Assembly: GCF_002234675.1 (NCBI RefSeq) | Contig: NC_019877.2 | Coordinates: 4,371,041-4,435,040 of the forward strand | Origin: Oryzias latipes | Taxonomy: Eukaryota > Chordata > Actinopteri > Beloniformes > Adrianichthyidae | DNA: 64,000 nt | Direction: 5' to 3' | In this document: positions 23,423 to 44,900 of the stretch, one piece after another | Layout of the letters: each line of letters begins with the position of its first letter | Position numbering within the stretch: the stretch's first letter is position 1 | Position numbers and translations under genes: made by a program | Notes under the pieces: model-generated | Databases searched by the model: none | Told to the model about the DNA's origin: nothing | Seen by the model: the letters and a program-made list of their open reading frames with translations, nothing else

Positions 23423-24182
23423 GGCTGCACGGTGGAGCAGTGGTTAGCGCTCTCGCTAGGCGGGCCTGAACCAGAATATCAATGGGGGACATTTCTGTGT
23501 GGACTTTGCATGTTCTCCCCATGCATGCGTGGGGATGGCGGGGACTCCCACCATCCAAAAATATGCTTCATAGGTTATTTTAAATAGGTGTGAATGTGGG
23601 TGTGCATGGGCTTGTGGGACACACAGGGGACCTGTCTAGGGGGTGTGTCCAAATTCCCGGGCAACAGTGGCCGGGTCCTTCATCGAGGCAGGCCGGATGT
23701 TAACGGTTATGAATTTAGACGAGTCTATCCTTTAAATAATTCCAGCCGTTACATCGGTAGATGTCCCGTCGCCTAGCAACCGTACGTCCCTAACAGAGAG
23801 GAGTAGTGAACCAGGCATGGAGCTAGACATTTTCCTGGCTTATTTGAGTCAACTTTTAATCTACCGCTTCACAGTCCGCCATTGGTATCAGAAAATCTCC
23901 AGGTTCGGCCGCAATGCATCTTGGGATATGGACAGCATAGAAGGAAACACCAGACCAATCCTTGAAATCGGGAAAAAGAAGGCCGTATTCGTTGGCTACA
24001 TTTGAAGGAGTCGTTGCATTTGGACAGCAGCCTACAAATGCAGCCCAGGAAGAACGCTGCCCTCCAGTTTGGACACAGCCTAGAATGCCCCCCGCCTTCA
24101 CCCACGAGTGGCCGGGTTAGGCTCTGTCAGCCCCGTGACCCCAAAAGGGGCAAAACGGGTTTAGAAAATGGATGGATGGATG
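23423..24182 (+). mobile_element. tRNA-derived SINE, interrupted by a MITE
   Basis: The 5' head 'GGCTGCACGGTGGAGCAGTGG' followed by TTAGCGCTCTCGC (A-box type) runs into 'TGTGTGGACTTTGCATGTTC', which is standard for this fish SINE class. The 3' end is 'GGGTTTAGAAAATGGATGGA' with GGATGGATGGA tail units. The body is split by a 440-bp insertion at 23640-24079 and continues at CTAG on the other side. The order of events is SINE first, MITE second. Confidence 0.8.
23636..24083. mobile_element. Harbinger-like MITE nested in the SINE
   Basis: The insertion starts GGGTGTGTCCAAATTC and ends with the inverted counterpart GTTTGGACACAGC, a terminal inverted repeat of about 11-13 bp. 'GTGTGTCC.AA' tips are typical of fish PIF/Harbinger-type MITEs. 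A CTAG is present on each side (23636-23639 and 24080-24083) and could be a 4-bp or 3-bp (TAG) target duplication. The interior has 'CGCAATGCATCTTGGGATAT', also seen in related form near 60.35 kb. There is no transposase. Confidence 0.65.
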
Positions 24183-25864
24183 ACCCACAACATCAAAGAA
24201 TTAATTTTAACAGAATTTTTTTTTTAGTTAAGATGTTTTTACCCTTTGATGAAATCCATAAAACAAATGTTACAACATCATTTTTTATGAGATACAGACA
24301 GAATTAATTATAATACAATGGGTGATTTGGTAGGTTTTTGCTCACAACAATGTTAAAATCTGTTCTTCATAGAAACAAAATAACATTATTACTTTATGAA
24401 AACTCTATTTGAGTTTGAGAATGACTTTTCTCTAACATATTAAATATTTGTGTTTTCTTGAAGAAAAAAAAAAGGTAGCAGCAATTCCCCCCCCCCAATT
24501 CATTCAACCAGGAAGTTTGTTTTCCTTTTTCAAAAGGCAGCAGTTTAAAATGTTTAAAATGCAGTTTTAGTTTGTTTGGTATTATCCGTGGTTTTGTTTA
24601 TCAATTGTTCAAATCGACCATAAAACAACTATTTTTCACTCGGCGAGCATTTTAGATTGAACTCCATAAATAATGTTCATCCTTGACCAAAGCGTCAGAT
24701 CCACTCTGCCAAAATCGGCCGTGGACGAATCCGGCTGTGACGCATGGCGGTGTGAGATGTGACTCAGTGGATCCACGCTTCACAGCAGATTGAAAACAGA
24801 CGATGGCTCCAAAAAGCTGAACAGATTTCAAAACTCTTGGGACTGTCTGAAATATATATATATATATTTTAATTAAACAAGAAAAACTGAGAGGTCTACA
24901 AGAAGACCAAGCCCCACACAGATGGCTTTAATAGTAAATACAGCAGATTGGCCATATGAAAGCAGTTGGTGGTTAACAACCTGAAAAAGGACTCAAACAA
25001 AGTTAAGACACCTGTGGCTGCATGTGCCTTGGCTCTTTCCAACAGATTGCTTTCTGTGATGAAAGGGAACTTGAAGCGAATGGCTCTGTCTCCACAGAGA
25101 AGCCCGCTTCAGGGATTGTTTTCTTGCAAACAAAGCTCCTGTTTTGAAATCAATCACTGTAATTCCGAAGCTTAGAGGTAAGTGAGAGTGGTCGTATATC
25201 AGGCGCACCTTTGAGCGCGGAGGTGAAATAGGAGAAGCCTGGAGTGTCTGGCGTGGTTGGAGCTGATGTTTAAGTGATGCTCCAGAAAAACCCATGAAAC
25301 GTTTGAGACCAAAGAACCAATGTTCAGCCTCACATACGTGTTTATCTACATTTACAGGATCCACTTCAGTGAAAATGCTGTTTTTAACATGTCGTAATGG
25401 AGAAAACAAAGCTTAACATTAACATATTTCTTTGTTCAAATCATTGTGAATGAGGAGCAGACGAAAAAAAGGCAAATTTGTAGCAGTGACAGTAATAAAA
25501 AAACAGACAAAGCGCAGCGATGTCATCAGATCAAACATCCATAGCCCATCTCCAAATTGAAATGGTGTCAAATGAACAGAAGATCTCTGACAGCTCTTCA
25601 TCCAGGCAGCCGGCTGTCTGCATTTCCCCATTAGAAGCAGATGAATGGTGTTTCTCAGCACACAGGAGCTGTGTGCATCGCTCAGCTCCACCTTGTCCAG
25701 CTGTAATAAAGCAGACTGCCTCCCTGAGTAATTACTCTCATCTGTCTTGACCAGCAAAGATGTGACTCTATAACAACTGTTTTAGGCAGGCGGTGCAGCC
25801 GGAGGAAGAAAAAGCAAACGCCTTAATTCTTCTTTTCTGTTGTATTACTACATTCTTTAGAGTT

Positions 25865-26010
25865 TCACTGCGATCGTCTATTTTCAAAGCGTTCCCGGTG
25901 GTCTTTTAATTAAAATTTTGCTGTTTTTAAAGGGAAAAAAAAATCTGTTTTCTAGGAAAGTCTCTGCAGAGCGGTAGGAGTTCAGCAAAAACTGGCCACT
26001 GAGTTGGAGT
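25865..26010 (+). repeat. Dispersed repeat family R, 5' fragment
   Basis: It has the same order as the start of the 12.2-kb copy: 'TTTCAAAGCGTTCCCGGTGG', 'TTTTAATTAAAATTTTGCTG', 'TCTGTTTTCTAGG' and 'CTGCAGAGCGGTAGGAGTTC'. Similarity fades after that. Confidence 0.55.
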
Positions 26011-26769
26011 TGGTTGTCCATGTGACAACCTGGTCTTTTATTCAACATTTCGGAATTTTCAACTATTTTTCAAGTTTCAAGGGTTAGTTTGTGGCAGCCT
26101 CTGAATTGAGACGTATGCAGCAAATTCTTTCCACTGACAAACGAAGTGCGTGCATGCTAGCGAATCCTTTCTGTTTCTACATGTGAACTTTTCAATAAAG
26201 ATTATTCAAATAAATGTGTTGAACAACAGTACCTGGCGCAACCGCTAGAGGTCTCCAAAACACATTCAAAATAACCCATTAACAGAAGATTTAAAACACA
26301 TTCATAAAACAGAACAGACTGACATGAGCTGAAAAAAAAACTTTTCCCATGGGATTGTGATATTCTAAATTTTACAACAGTCTTTGGATTTTATAATATT
26401 TAAGCAACAATTATCAAAACCAAAAAAAAAAAAGAACCAATATATTTAAATCTGTGTGAAGATACTCATAAAGATATTAGTTTCAAGTTTTTGGCAATAC
26501 TTTGTGTAACCAGATGCTTCAATATTTAGTAAAAAGTTTGTTTTTAATATTTAAAGAGTTTTTTAAATGTCCATCATAAGAGGCAGTTGATATTAGATGT
26601 ATAGAAAAACTAAAGATGCAAGTACTGACATCTGAGTAGGTTTCGTTGCTGTCGAATATTGGTATCGAAGGACAACCAAAAATTGGGGAGGACAACCAAA
26701 TATTACTTGCCTGGTTGTCTGGAGGACAACCATTTTTTCCCCCTGATTTCTAACGCTGCATCTGATCCT

Positions 26770-26905
26770 CAATGATTCAATGATTTGAATTAGAATTTGA
26801 ATTAGGAAAAACTAAGAAAGAATTTGAATTAGGAAAAACTAAGAAATGCCATTTTAATCCCAATTTTCCTAATATATGTCCTCCATCATGAGAGAAATGC
26901 GTGTG
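26770..26905 (+). repeat. Dispersed repeat family R, 3' fragment, with a 33-bp tandem duplication
   Basis: 'TTTTCCTAATATATGTCCTC' followed by CATCATGAGAGAAATG corresponds to the 3' part of the family. Just before it, a 'GAATTTGAATTAGGAAAAACTAAGAAA' type unit occurs twice. Confidence 0.45.
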
Positions 26906-27049
26906 GGGGTCTTTCAGTAAAATGTGTTGATGTGGTGCTCGAGTAAATGAATGTTCCCGACTCTCCTTCAGCCAAAAAATGTTTTTTATTTTCAAAGTTT
27001 CAGCCTTTTTGAGCCGTTCTGAACAGAAACGTTAAACAATAATTCCCTT

Positions 27050-27055
27050 TTTATT
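27050..27055 (-). terminator. Poly(A) signal of tut1
   Basis: AATAAA on the minus strand lies about 110 bp after the tut1 stop codon. Confidence 0.65.
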
Positions 27056-27163
27056 ACAAAAATACAGTATAAATGAAAACAGTAACACTGTGACGTCAAA
27101 CCAACATTCAAACTAAAGTAAATCTCTGATTTCTGCTGAGGAACATCTGTGTTGTGGCTCAGT

Positions 27164-36043
<8,880 letters not shown>

Positions 36044-36470
36044 TATGATGCTTAAATAAAATAACTAAAACTGGACTTTAAAATGCAGGTCCTGGGACCA
36101 TTAACATAGTTTGGAACCGCCTTCGTGCTTGCACGCGCCTCTTAAATCTCCCTCCAGCGTTGGGCTTGCGTTCGGTCCGTCTCCAAAATGTGTCCGGGTG
36201 GTTTGTATATCTTTTCAGTAAACGTTCCTGTTCCGCAAACGCGAAAATCAACTTGAGGTTTTTCTCAATTCTCCAACAAATAATAAATACAAATAGAAAA
36301 CATCTCATGTTTTCTAACACCACATAAAATATTTGTTTTATCTGTCAAAAATCTCCCAAATTGAAGATAAAAAGATTTGCCTTTTTCTAATAAATAATAT
36401 AATATACACTTGATATTAACCCCTTTTTGGGGAGTTTCAAACTATAAAAACAATAAAGAAATCACACCAA
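36044..36470. other. Short spacer between mki67 and tut1
   Basis: About 430 bp separate the tut1 start codon from the mki67 poly(A) signal. It must hold the tut1 5' UTR and promoter. No TATA box is evident, and a moderately GC-rich part lies at 36,100-36,240. Confidence 0.5.
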
Positions 36471-36492
36471 TAATTCCAATCAAGTACAAAAA

Positions 36493-36498
36493 TTTATT
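36493..36498 (-). terminator. Poly(A) signal of mki67
   Basis: AATAAA on the minus strand lies about 210 bp after the mki67 stop codon. Confidence 0.7.
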
Positions 36499-36705
36499 AG
36501 ACCCCTCTCCCTGCTCAACAGTAAAATATTTTTTCCCCTCAGACATAAAAAGGATAGAAAAACAAAAAAGATAAAAGAATTAAAAACAAGTCCCTGCTGA
36601 ACGGGCAAATAAAGCAGTGCTTTGTTTTCAGTCACCAAAACTACATTCTACAATACTTTGCAATTACAAAAACGGGAGAATAATAACTGTCACTAACAAA
36701 GACAG

Positions 36706-38987
36706 TTATTTCTTAGCTGCTCTTCCTCGTCGGGTTTTTGGCTGAGGTTCATTTTCTTTAAGACCACTCTTGCTTGTGGAAGCCGCCGCCACATCGCCGC
36801 CATGAACTCCTCGCCTGCTTCTCTTGGCGGGCACAGTTTGGACAGCGTCCCCTGAGAGCTCCTCCCCTTTGGCCGCGTCGGCATCAGAGACATTTTTGTT
36901 TTCATTGTGAGCGTTGAGTTTTGACTTCCTACCACGAGCAGCCTTTACAGGAAGTGCTTTTGGAATATCACAGATCTCCAGATCTGCTTTCCACGAGACA
37001 AACCGCGATGGCTTCTTTGATTCCTCCACCACAGGCTTGCCTTCTTCTTCAGCAGGGCTCGTCTGCTCACTGCTCACCTCTTCAGGTGATTGCTTTGCTG
37101 CCACCCGTCTTCCTCTCTTTGCTTTTGGGGCAGCGACACCTGGAGCCGGTTCTGGTACAGACAGAGTGAGTTGTTCCGCTGTCTCACCTGCTGGAGCTGC
37201 TCCTCGCTGAGCTCTCTTAACTGGGGTGGCTTTTGCTACCTCATTTTGGGCCGCCTTTTCTCTCTTTGTTCTGCTGGATTTGCAGACTTTTTCAGTGGTT
37301 TCCTGATGTTCAGGCTCCAGCTCTAGGCTCTCAGCAGTGACGGCGTCCTCTGGGACCCGTTTCCCTCTTCTTCCTCTCACAGGTTTGTCTGTGGAGACAC
37401 GGAGAGGCTCTTGTACTTCAGTAGAAGGTGCAGCAGCCACACTTTCAGCGTCTTGTTTTGCTTTTCGTCCTCCTCTCCTTGGTTTTGCAGGTTCTTCCTG
37501 TTGTGGGACAACAATTTCCTTTGGTCTCTCCTCCACAGAAGCCTGCTGGGAGTTGGTTACATCTTGTGAAACCTTGTCGACTTCTTTCTCCTCATGTTTG
37601 GCGTTTCTTCCTCTCTTAGCTCTGACTGGAACCTCATTTTGGACTACTTTTGTTCTCTTCGCTCTGCCGACTTTTTCCGTCGTTTCCTGATGTTCAGGCT
37701 CCAGGTTTTGGCTCTCAGCAGTGACCGTGTCCCCTGGGACCTGTCTCCCTCTTCTTCCTCTCACAGGTTTCTCTGTGGAGACACAGAGAGGTTCTTGTAC
37801 TTCAGTAGAAGCTGCAGGAGCGTCTTGTTTTGCTTTTCTGCCTCCTCTCCTTGGTTTTGGAGGCTGTGTATCAACAGCAGCAGGTTCTTCCTGGTGTGGA
37901 GCATTAATTTCCTCAGACTTGTTTGTTAGTTCCTCAACAGAAGCCTGCTGGAAGTTGGTTACATCTTGTAAAACTTTGTCGACTTCTTCGTCCTCATGTT
38001 TGGCGTTTCTTCCTCTTTTAGCTCTGCCTGGAGCCACAGCTCTGCTGGGTTTACCGATTCTTTCTTCTGTTTCCTGATGTTCAGGCTCCAGCTCTTGGTT
38101 CTCAGCAGTGACGGCGTCCTCTGGGACCGGCTTCCCTCTTCTTCCTCTCACAGGTTTCTCTGTGGGGACACGAAGAGGCTCTTGTACTTCAGTAGAAGCT
38201 GCAGGAGCGTCTTGTTTTGCTTTTCGCCCTCCTCTCCTTGGTTTTGTTGTCAGAGCTTCAACAGCAGCAGGTTCTTCCTGGTGTAGAGCAACAATTTCCT
38301 CAGACTTGTTTGTCTTTTCCTCAACAGAAGCCTGCTGGCAGTCGGTTACATCTTGTGAAACTCTGTCGACTTCTTCGTCCTCGTGTTTGGCGTTTCTTCC
38401 TCTCTTAGCCCTGACTGGAGCCTCATTTTGGACTCCCTTTGCTCTCTTTGCTCTGCTGATCATTGCTGACGTTCCCTGATGCTCAAGCTCTTGGTTCTCT
38501 GCAGTGACCGTGTCCTCTGTGACCTGCTCTCCTTTCTCTTCATGTTTTGCATTTCTTCCCGTTTCCCGTCTGTTGGCAGCTTTGGAAACCTGAGGAGCGC
38601 TCTCTTCCCCTGAGATCTTTGCATTTCTGCCCCTCGTGGGTCTGACAGCAGATGATGCTGTGGCCTCAGTTTTCTTCCCTCTTCTCCCTCTCACTGGGAG
38701 GACGGGAGCAGGTTCTTCAGGAGGTTCGGGCGCCTCATTTCTGTCCCCAACGTCTTCAGACTCCACTGCTTTTGTACGTCTGCCTCGATTAGCCTTTTTG
38801 TTTTGCTCCAAAGGATCCACCTTAGGGACTTTGTCAGCGTTGATCTCGTCGACCTTGTCTGCATCGGGCTGTTGTGAAGCTTCAGCATCTACAAAAGGGA
38901 GAGAATCTCCCTGAGCCTCTGCAGGCTCATGGCTACAGCTTTCATTCAGCCTCTCTGAGCTGTTCCCGTCGTCGACTCCTTCAGGCT
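36706..38987 (-). CDS. mki67: mki67 last coding exon with repeats of about 129 residues
   Basis: This 2282-nt exon encodes residues 1223-1982. A unit of about 129 residues recurs about three to four times, with RAKRGRNAKHE, QDVT..QQASVEE, KPRRGGRKAKQDA, STEVQEPL and KPVRGRRG in order. The corresponding DNA period is about 387 bp, between about 37,370 and 38,420. These are the likely counterparts of the roughly 120-residue Ki-67 repeats of mammals, though the sequence has diverged. A conserved-looking SRFVSWKADLEI lies downstream. The exon begins at EPEGVDDGN, well before the codon at 38,820. Confidence 0.9.
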
Positions 38988-41900
38988 CTGCAACAAGAAA
39001 AATGAAGTCAATCTAATGTTTAAGACACAACCTAGAACACTACAACATTTTCACTGTGAACCCCCGCACTCATGAAAGCTGAAAAAGTTCACACGCAACC
39101 AAAAAATGTTAAAAAACAAAACAAAAAAACACGACTTTTCAGCAAACAGATCCCTGAGGGAAGACAAAGCGCAGTAACACAGGTTGGCAGTTTCAGGACA
39201 TTTTTCTTCTCACTGACAGACTTAATTCCATCTCCCTTTAAATGATTGACGGGAAGAAAAAAATGCTCTGCTTAAAGCAAAATGTAAACCAGGAAAAAAG
39301 CTAGACCAAAATAATTTAGAGTTGAAATTGACATTTTGCTTTGCCTTCGGGGATTCTGACAGTCAGCACCTGTCAGTTCAGTGTGAACCAAGAAACAACA
39401 GGAATTCCTAATGGCTGATCTTATAGATCAACTTTGATCACATTGAACTCACCTGTTGTTAGAGCAGCACACTCCATGGACCCTTCATCCTGCTGAAAAC
39501 AAAAGATGACAAACTTAAAGAACAGAAGCACCAACCAAAACACGTGTGACCATCAGGACTTTGGATGTTTTCTTCCTCACCTCGTCTGTCGGCAGATCCG
39601 TCTGTGGCTCCTCCATGAGCTCCTGAAGTCCCTCAAAGTCTTCCACTGGAGGATTTCCTCTCATCCTTGGCGATTTCATCAGCCTCTTGATCCCGAAGTT
39701 GTCCTCCACAGGTTCCCCCTTCTGTTTGGGGGTACGCACGGGCCTCTTCAAACCAACCAGATCTTGGACGGGAGAACTTTTCTGCCTCGGTGTTTTCTTG
39801 GCAGGGGAGGAGCTCTGTGCGCTCATTGTTTGGGGATTTTTGGCCTCATCATTAGCAGGCGTCTTGAGGAGTTCTTCAACTCCGTCCAAACTCACATCAA
39901 GCATCTCCATGTCTTTTGGGGTCTTCGAGAGTTTCTCTCTGAGATCTTCAACGGGTTCAGCTTCTTGCTGCGGAGTCTTAAAGATTCTCCTAACGCCGGT
40001 CAGACACTCCTGCTGTTCCGGTTTCTGTTTGGGGGTTTTCAGGAGGTTTCCTCTGAGGTCCTCTAGAGGTTCTGCTTTGTGTTTTGGGGTCTTCATGATC
40101 CTTTTCACTCCGGTCAGACACTCCTGCTGTTCCGTTTTCTGCTTAGGAGTTTTCAGAATCTTGCCTCGGAGGTCTTCGAGGGGCTCCGCTTTGTGTTTCG
40201 GGGTCTTCATGATCCTCTTCACTCCAGTCAGGCACTCCCGTTGCTCCGGTTTCTGTTTGGGGGTTTTCAGAATCTTGCCTCGGAGGTCTTCGAGAGGCTC
40301 CGTTTTCTGTTTCGGAGTCTTCACGATCCTCTTGACCCCGGTGAGACCTTCTGGTTTTGGGGCGTTCTGTTTGGGAGTTATGGCAGCAGCCGTCTTCCCG
40401 TCTTTGTTCTGATTTGTGGACTCTGTGTTCACAGTGAGGTCGTCGGCAGCAAAACTGGACTCTTCTCCATCCAGGAGACGCTGAACAGCCTCGCTGTTGT
40501 ACCGCCTGTTCTTGATGGCAGACGCGACACTGAGAGGAGACACAATCATCTCACCTGAAAGAGAGACCGCCTGCTAGTTCTTGCAGACAAACAATGACTC
40601 ACTCCACAGTCAGGAAATAAACTACCTGACTCCTCAGGTGTGCTCATCACAGATGCACTCAGGCTGCCCCCCGGTGTCTTCACAACCTCCGGGTCATTGG
40701 TCAGAGATCGACGTTTCTTCTCAGCAACAGGGGTTTGAAACATTTCAGAAATACCTGAAAAACAGAACATGCCATCAGAAAGAGGAAAAACTCCAGAGGA
40801 TTTTTGCAGATGAACTGAAAGAAGAAGTCACCGGTCAAGTCCTCGTCCATTTTCATCCGTTTCTTGATGAGGACGGTGTTGGTGACCACTCTGGGCGCAG
40901 CTCCAACCACAACATGTTTTTTGTGAGCTCTGCCCACAACAATGGTAGCCGGGGAATCGGCGTGTCCGGTGCTCACGTGGCCCTTCGGTACCCTGGCAGG
41001 GGTCTTCGACAACAACAAAAATAAATAAAGATTTCAAAATATCAGAGTAAAGATATCGCATTATTCGCATTCCATTCATTTTGTAATGAATGAAAAAAGA
41101 ACTCAAACGCTGGCTAACCTGCGGTTTGCACTTTGCAGCTTTCTTCTTGGTCTTTTGAGGAGTCTTTTTTTTAGATGGAACGAAAACTTGAGGTTTAGTT
41201 TTACCAAATTTCACTATTCCTGCCCAGGAACTTAATGCTGTGGAGAGGAATAACAAAAGCAGTTTTCAGCAGTGATCAAATGCTATAAATGTGTGAATGT
41301 AAGAAACAAACCTTTCATAGAGATGCGGGACGCCCCGCTTCGTCTCTGCAGCATCTTTGCGGCACTTTTGGCAGAACGTGGGGTTTTTTGTGCGCTGCTC
41401 TTCATGCTCTTCCTCTTTATGGGGATTTTGGGGGTGACTAAAGGCTCCTTAACAGGCTTGGCTTCTGCAGTGGGAGACGGGGTGCTGATGCGGGACACTG
41501 AGAAGCGTCCTTGCAGTGTTTGGGTCTGGACTCCTGAATTCAAGGGAGTTTTAGGTGATGCACCACCCATAGATTTGGCTTTAGGGGAAGCAGACCTGGA
41601 TTTTGGAGACTTTTGAGCAGGAGAAGCTGCTTTAGGGGAAGCAGACCTGGATTTTGGAGACTTTTGAGCAGGAGAAGCTGCTTTGGGAGAAGCAGATCTG
41701 GATTTTGGAGACTTTTGAGCAGGAGAAGCTGCTTTAGGGGAAGCAGACCTGGATTTTGGAGACTTCTGAGCAGAAGTTGGTGATTTGGGTAAAACAGACT
41801 TGGATTTTGGAGACTTTTGTGCTGGGGAAGCTGCTTTGGGGGAAGCAGATCTGGATTTTGGAGACTTTTGAGCAGGAGAAGCTGATTTGGGAGAAGCAGA

Positions 41901-44900
41901 CCTGGATTTTGGAGACTTTTGAGCAGGAGAAGCTGCTTTAGGGGAAGCAGATCTGGATTTTGGCGACTTCTGAGCAGAAGTTGGTGATTTGGGTAAAACA
42001 GACTTGGATTTTGGAGACTTTTGTGCTGGGGAAGCTGCTTTAGGGGAAGCAGATCTGGATTTTGGCGACTTCTGAGCAGAAGTTGGTGATTTGGGTAAAA
42101 CAGACTTGGATTTTGGAGACTTTTGTGCTGGGGAAGCTGCTTTGGGGGAAGCAGATCTGGATTTTGGAGACTTTTGAGCAGGAGAAGCTGCTTTGGGGGA
42201 GGCACTCTTTCCAGCTTTGGGTTTCTTGGGTGATGGGGTTCTTGCTTTAGCAGGACTTTGCTCCTAGGTAAAAAAAATAAAATAAAGTAAAATTACACAG
42301 CAGGACAAACTACAATCAAAACAAAGTCAAATTCGTTGGCCTTACCTTTATCAAACCGATGACAGAAGCTCTCCTAAGGAGGGTGGATTTGGGTCTAAAC
42401 ACCATCAGACTTCTCCTCGGAGTAGCTCCCTTGCGTAAGGGGGAGTTAGGAGGCAGTCGTTTGTCGAATAACTCTGGGCTCAGCTGGCCTCCAAAGGAGA
42501 CGCGTTTCTTCTTCTGTGGAGAGAGCTGGTCTTTCCTGAGCTCACCACTTTTGCGTTTTTTGGGTGCCGCTTTTACTGAGAAAGAAAAAGAAACTTGAAT
42601 ATTACAATTTGACATTCTACTGAGTGTGCTTCTGCATTTTAAACATTGAACTTGACCATAAAAACAAGATGCTGACACCTGTCTCAGTCGTCCCCGAGTT
42701 GCCGGGTGATGCTCTTCCAGGAGACTTTGCTTTGGGAGACTTCATGTTCTGCTTCGCTTGGGGCTTGGATGCTTCAGCTCCGGTCGGTGTTGCTTCCTTA
42801 CTTCTTCGTCCAGCTGGGGATTTAAGTGTTTGCCCAGATATTTGCTCAATAATCTCCATCGCTGTGAACTTCTGGGATGTCCCACTGCTTCTTCTCTTTT
42901 GGGAAGGCCCTTCAGAACTGGCGTTGGGCTCCTCCATTCTCGGCTCATCACCAGCAGGAACCCGGATGGTCTTCGCCTGCTTCTTAGCAGTCTGCGGGGT
43001 CTCGCTGCCTTTAGGCTGATCATTTTCGGGGGTGGGAGTTGCCGGTTTATTTGTGCTCTTCCTGACTGAAGCCGGATTTGGGGTGCAGAACTTTGAGGAC
43101 GGCGTCTGAGCCTGACTGGCAGATGATTTGCAGGGAGTCTTGATTTCCAGCGATTTCTTGATCATGTGATACAGATCGCTGAATGGAGAGTCGTTTTTGG
43201 TTTGCTCCTGACTTGCTTCCGTGGACTCCATCTCCAAAGTTTTCTCCAGAGATCGCTGGATGTTGTCGTGGTGAGCTCCATCTTTCAAATGAGAACCTAT
43301 AAAAGCAGATTGTTTAGAAAGGAAAAAAGTCTGAGAATCACATTTTAAATACAATTTTTTCCACTAAATATAGAATGTCACCTTCAAAAATGACATTTTT
43401 GGGATCATTTCCCTCTTGCCTGTAGAAAGAGATTTTCCCTCCATCACCGTCTCACCTGTTGTCACTTCTGAAGTCCTTTTCTCTCCGGTCCCGGGACAAA
43501 CAGCCACTGCCACTTGCTGGTCCTGACGAACCTAGACAGAAAATATTTCTGTTAATAAAGTTGTAAGAATTCAAAATCATGAACACAAGGATGATATATA
43601 AATGTATACATAATGAGGATGATGTAAATTACTTTGAGAGTCTCTGTCTTCCCTCCAGATGAAGACCTCTTCTTAGGTGTAGGTGCAGGTGGATACTCAA
43701 ACCTGAACAATTACACAAGTTAAAATCAAAAACATCGTTTGCATTTAGAGGCAAAAAAAAGTTCATATTTCCCAGGATTGGAATAAAAAAATAAGCTTTT
43801 AAGTTGTTCATTGGATCTAAACTTTTCCGAGAAATTAAAAAAAAAATCTCTGCAACTGTCTGGAAAAAAAATTGTAAAAATCTTTTTAGTGCTTTTATTT
43901 GTTACTGGTTACATTTTAAACACAGCTCCTATATACTGTAAACAGTCAATCTACTAAACATTCTTTAAATATCAAGTCAGATAATAAATCTGAAAAGCAA
44001 ATTCCTCTAATTGGAAAAGCAGATGATAGAGGTGCAAATGCTTTTTTACTGCTTACATAACAGCTAATGCTACATAAAATCGTATTTATTGTCATTTAGG
44101 TATTTGACTTTAGTGCAAAACAATTTATCTTTTCTGCCGAACATTAGAAGGTTCTGATTATGGTATATCAGAGATTTTTTCATTGTTTTTCCCCCCTTAA
44201 ACTAAAAATATTATAGTAGTTTGGACAACTTAAAGGCAAAGAAATAGAAGATCATTTCTTTAATTCATTCTGACCTGAAAGAACGGTCAACAATAGTTAT
44301 AGTATCTCCGTGTTTCAAGCGTTCAGACTGAGCCAGAACTTCTCCATTGACACGTGTCGGGTTGGCTGTGCTCAGATTGGTCAAAATAACCTGAAAGAAA
44401 GAGACACACATTCAAATAACACTGACTTGAATCTATTTATACCTTATTTATCAACTTGCATTATAAAATACTATCAAAAAATGTCAAACATGGACTTTAG
44501 AAACTACATCCTGACGGTTTACCTCTTTATTTTCATTTAAGTCAATTCTGCAATGTTCCTTGGAGACTTGTGGAAGCTGGATACGGATATCACAATCCGG
44601 TTTTCTGTGAAATCCAGTAAACACAGCAAATTAATACATATTCTGTGCAAAAGAATTGAAGAATTTATAACCCCAACATCTAAATATCACATATGAGGAA
44701 GCACACACGTGACTAAAGCCACATTTTGACCTATGACCTTCACCACATGCATAATAGTCTCAACAGAAAGCCTCAACATGTCATCCGTCAGCTACATAAA
44801 TATATCAAACAAAAGAAGCTTTAACTAAATTAAAACATTGAAAAAAAACAATTTTCCCTTCTGATCTTACCTTCCAAACAAACATGATGCAGTGAGAGGA

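Larger units (their letters stand above)
24184..27020. other. Intergenic stretch downstream of tut1, no gene recognised
   Basis: I see no exon. Family R fragments lie at about 25,865-26,010 and 26,770-26,905. Short TA runs, C runs (24,487) and AT-rich stretches fill the rest. Open frames at 24,993-25,757 lack recognisable similarity. Confidence 0.45.

Noticed and set aside
38691-38820. Start codon for a separate 704-residue protein at 38,820
   Set aside because: The codon is GTG inside the mki67 exon. The frame continues upstream to an acceptor at 38,987, in phase with exon 13.
36914-38914. Series of plus-strand open frames of 80-120 codons
   Set aside because: They are antisense to the last mki67 exon and repeat only because that exon is repetitive.
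39506-40558. Plus-strand frames of 150-240 codons rich in Phe, Leu and Cys
   Set aside because: They are antisense to mki67 exon 12. The minus strand carries the phase-consistent gene.
41540-42205. 221-codon Leu/Gln/Asn-rich open frame on the minus strand
   Set aside because: It is out of phase with the mki67 exon on the same bases. The true frame gives SPK repeats and joins the neighbouring exons.
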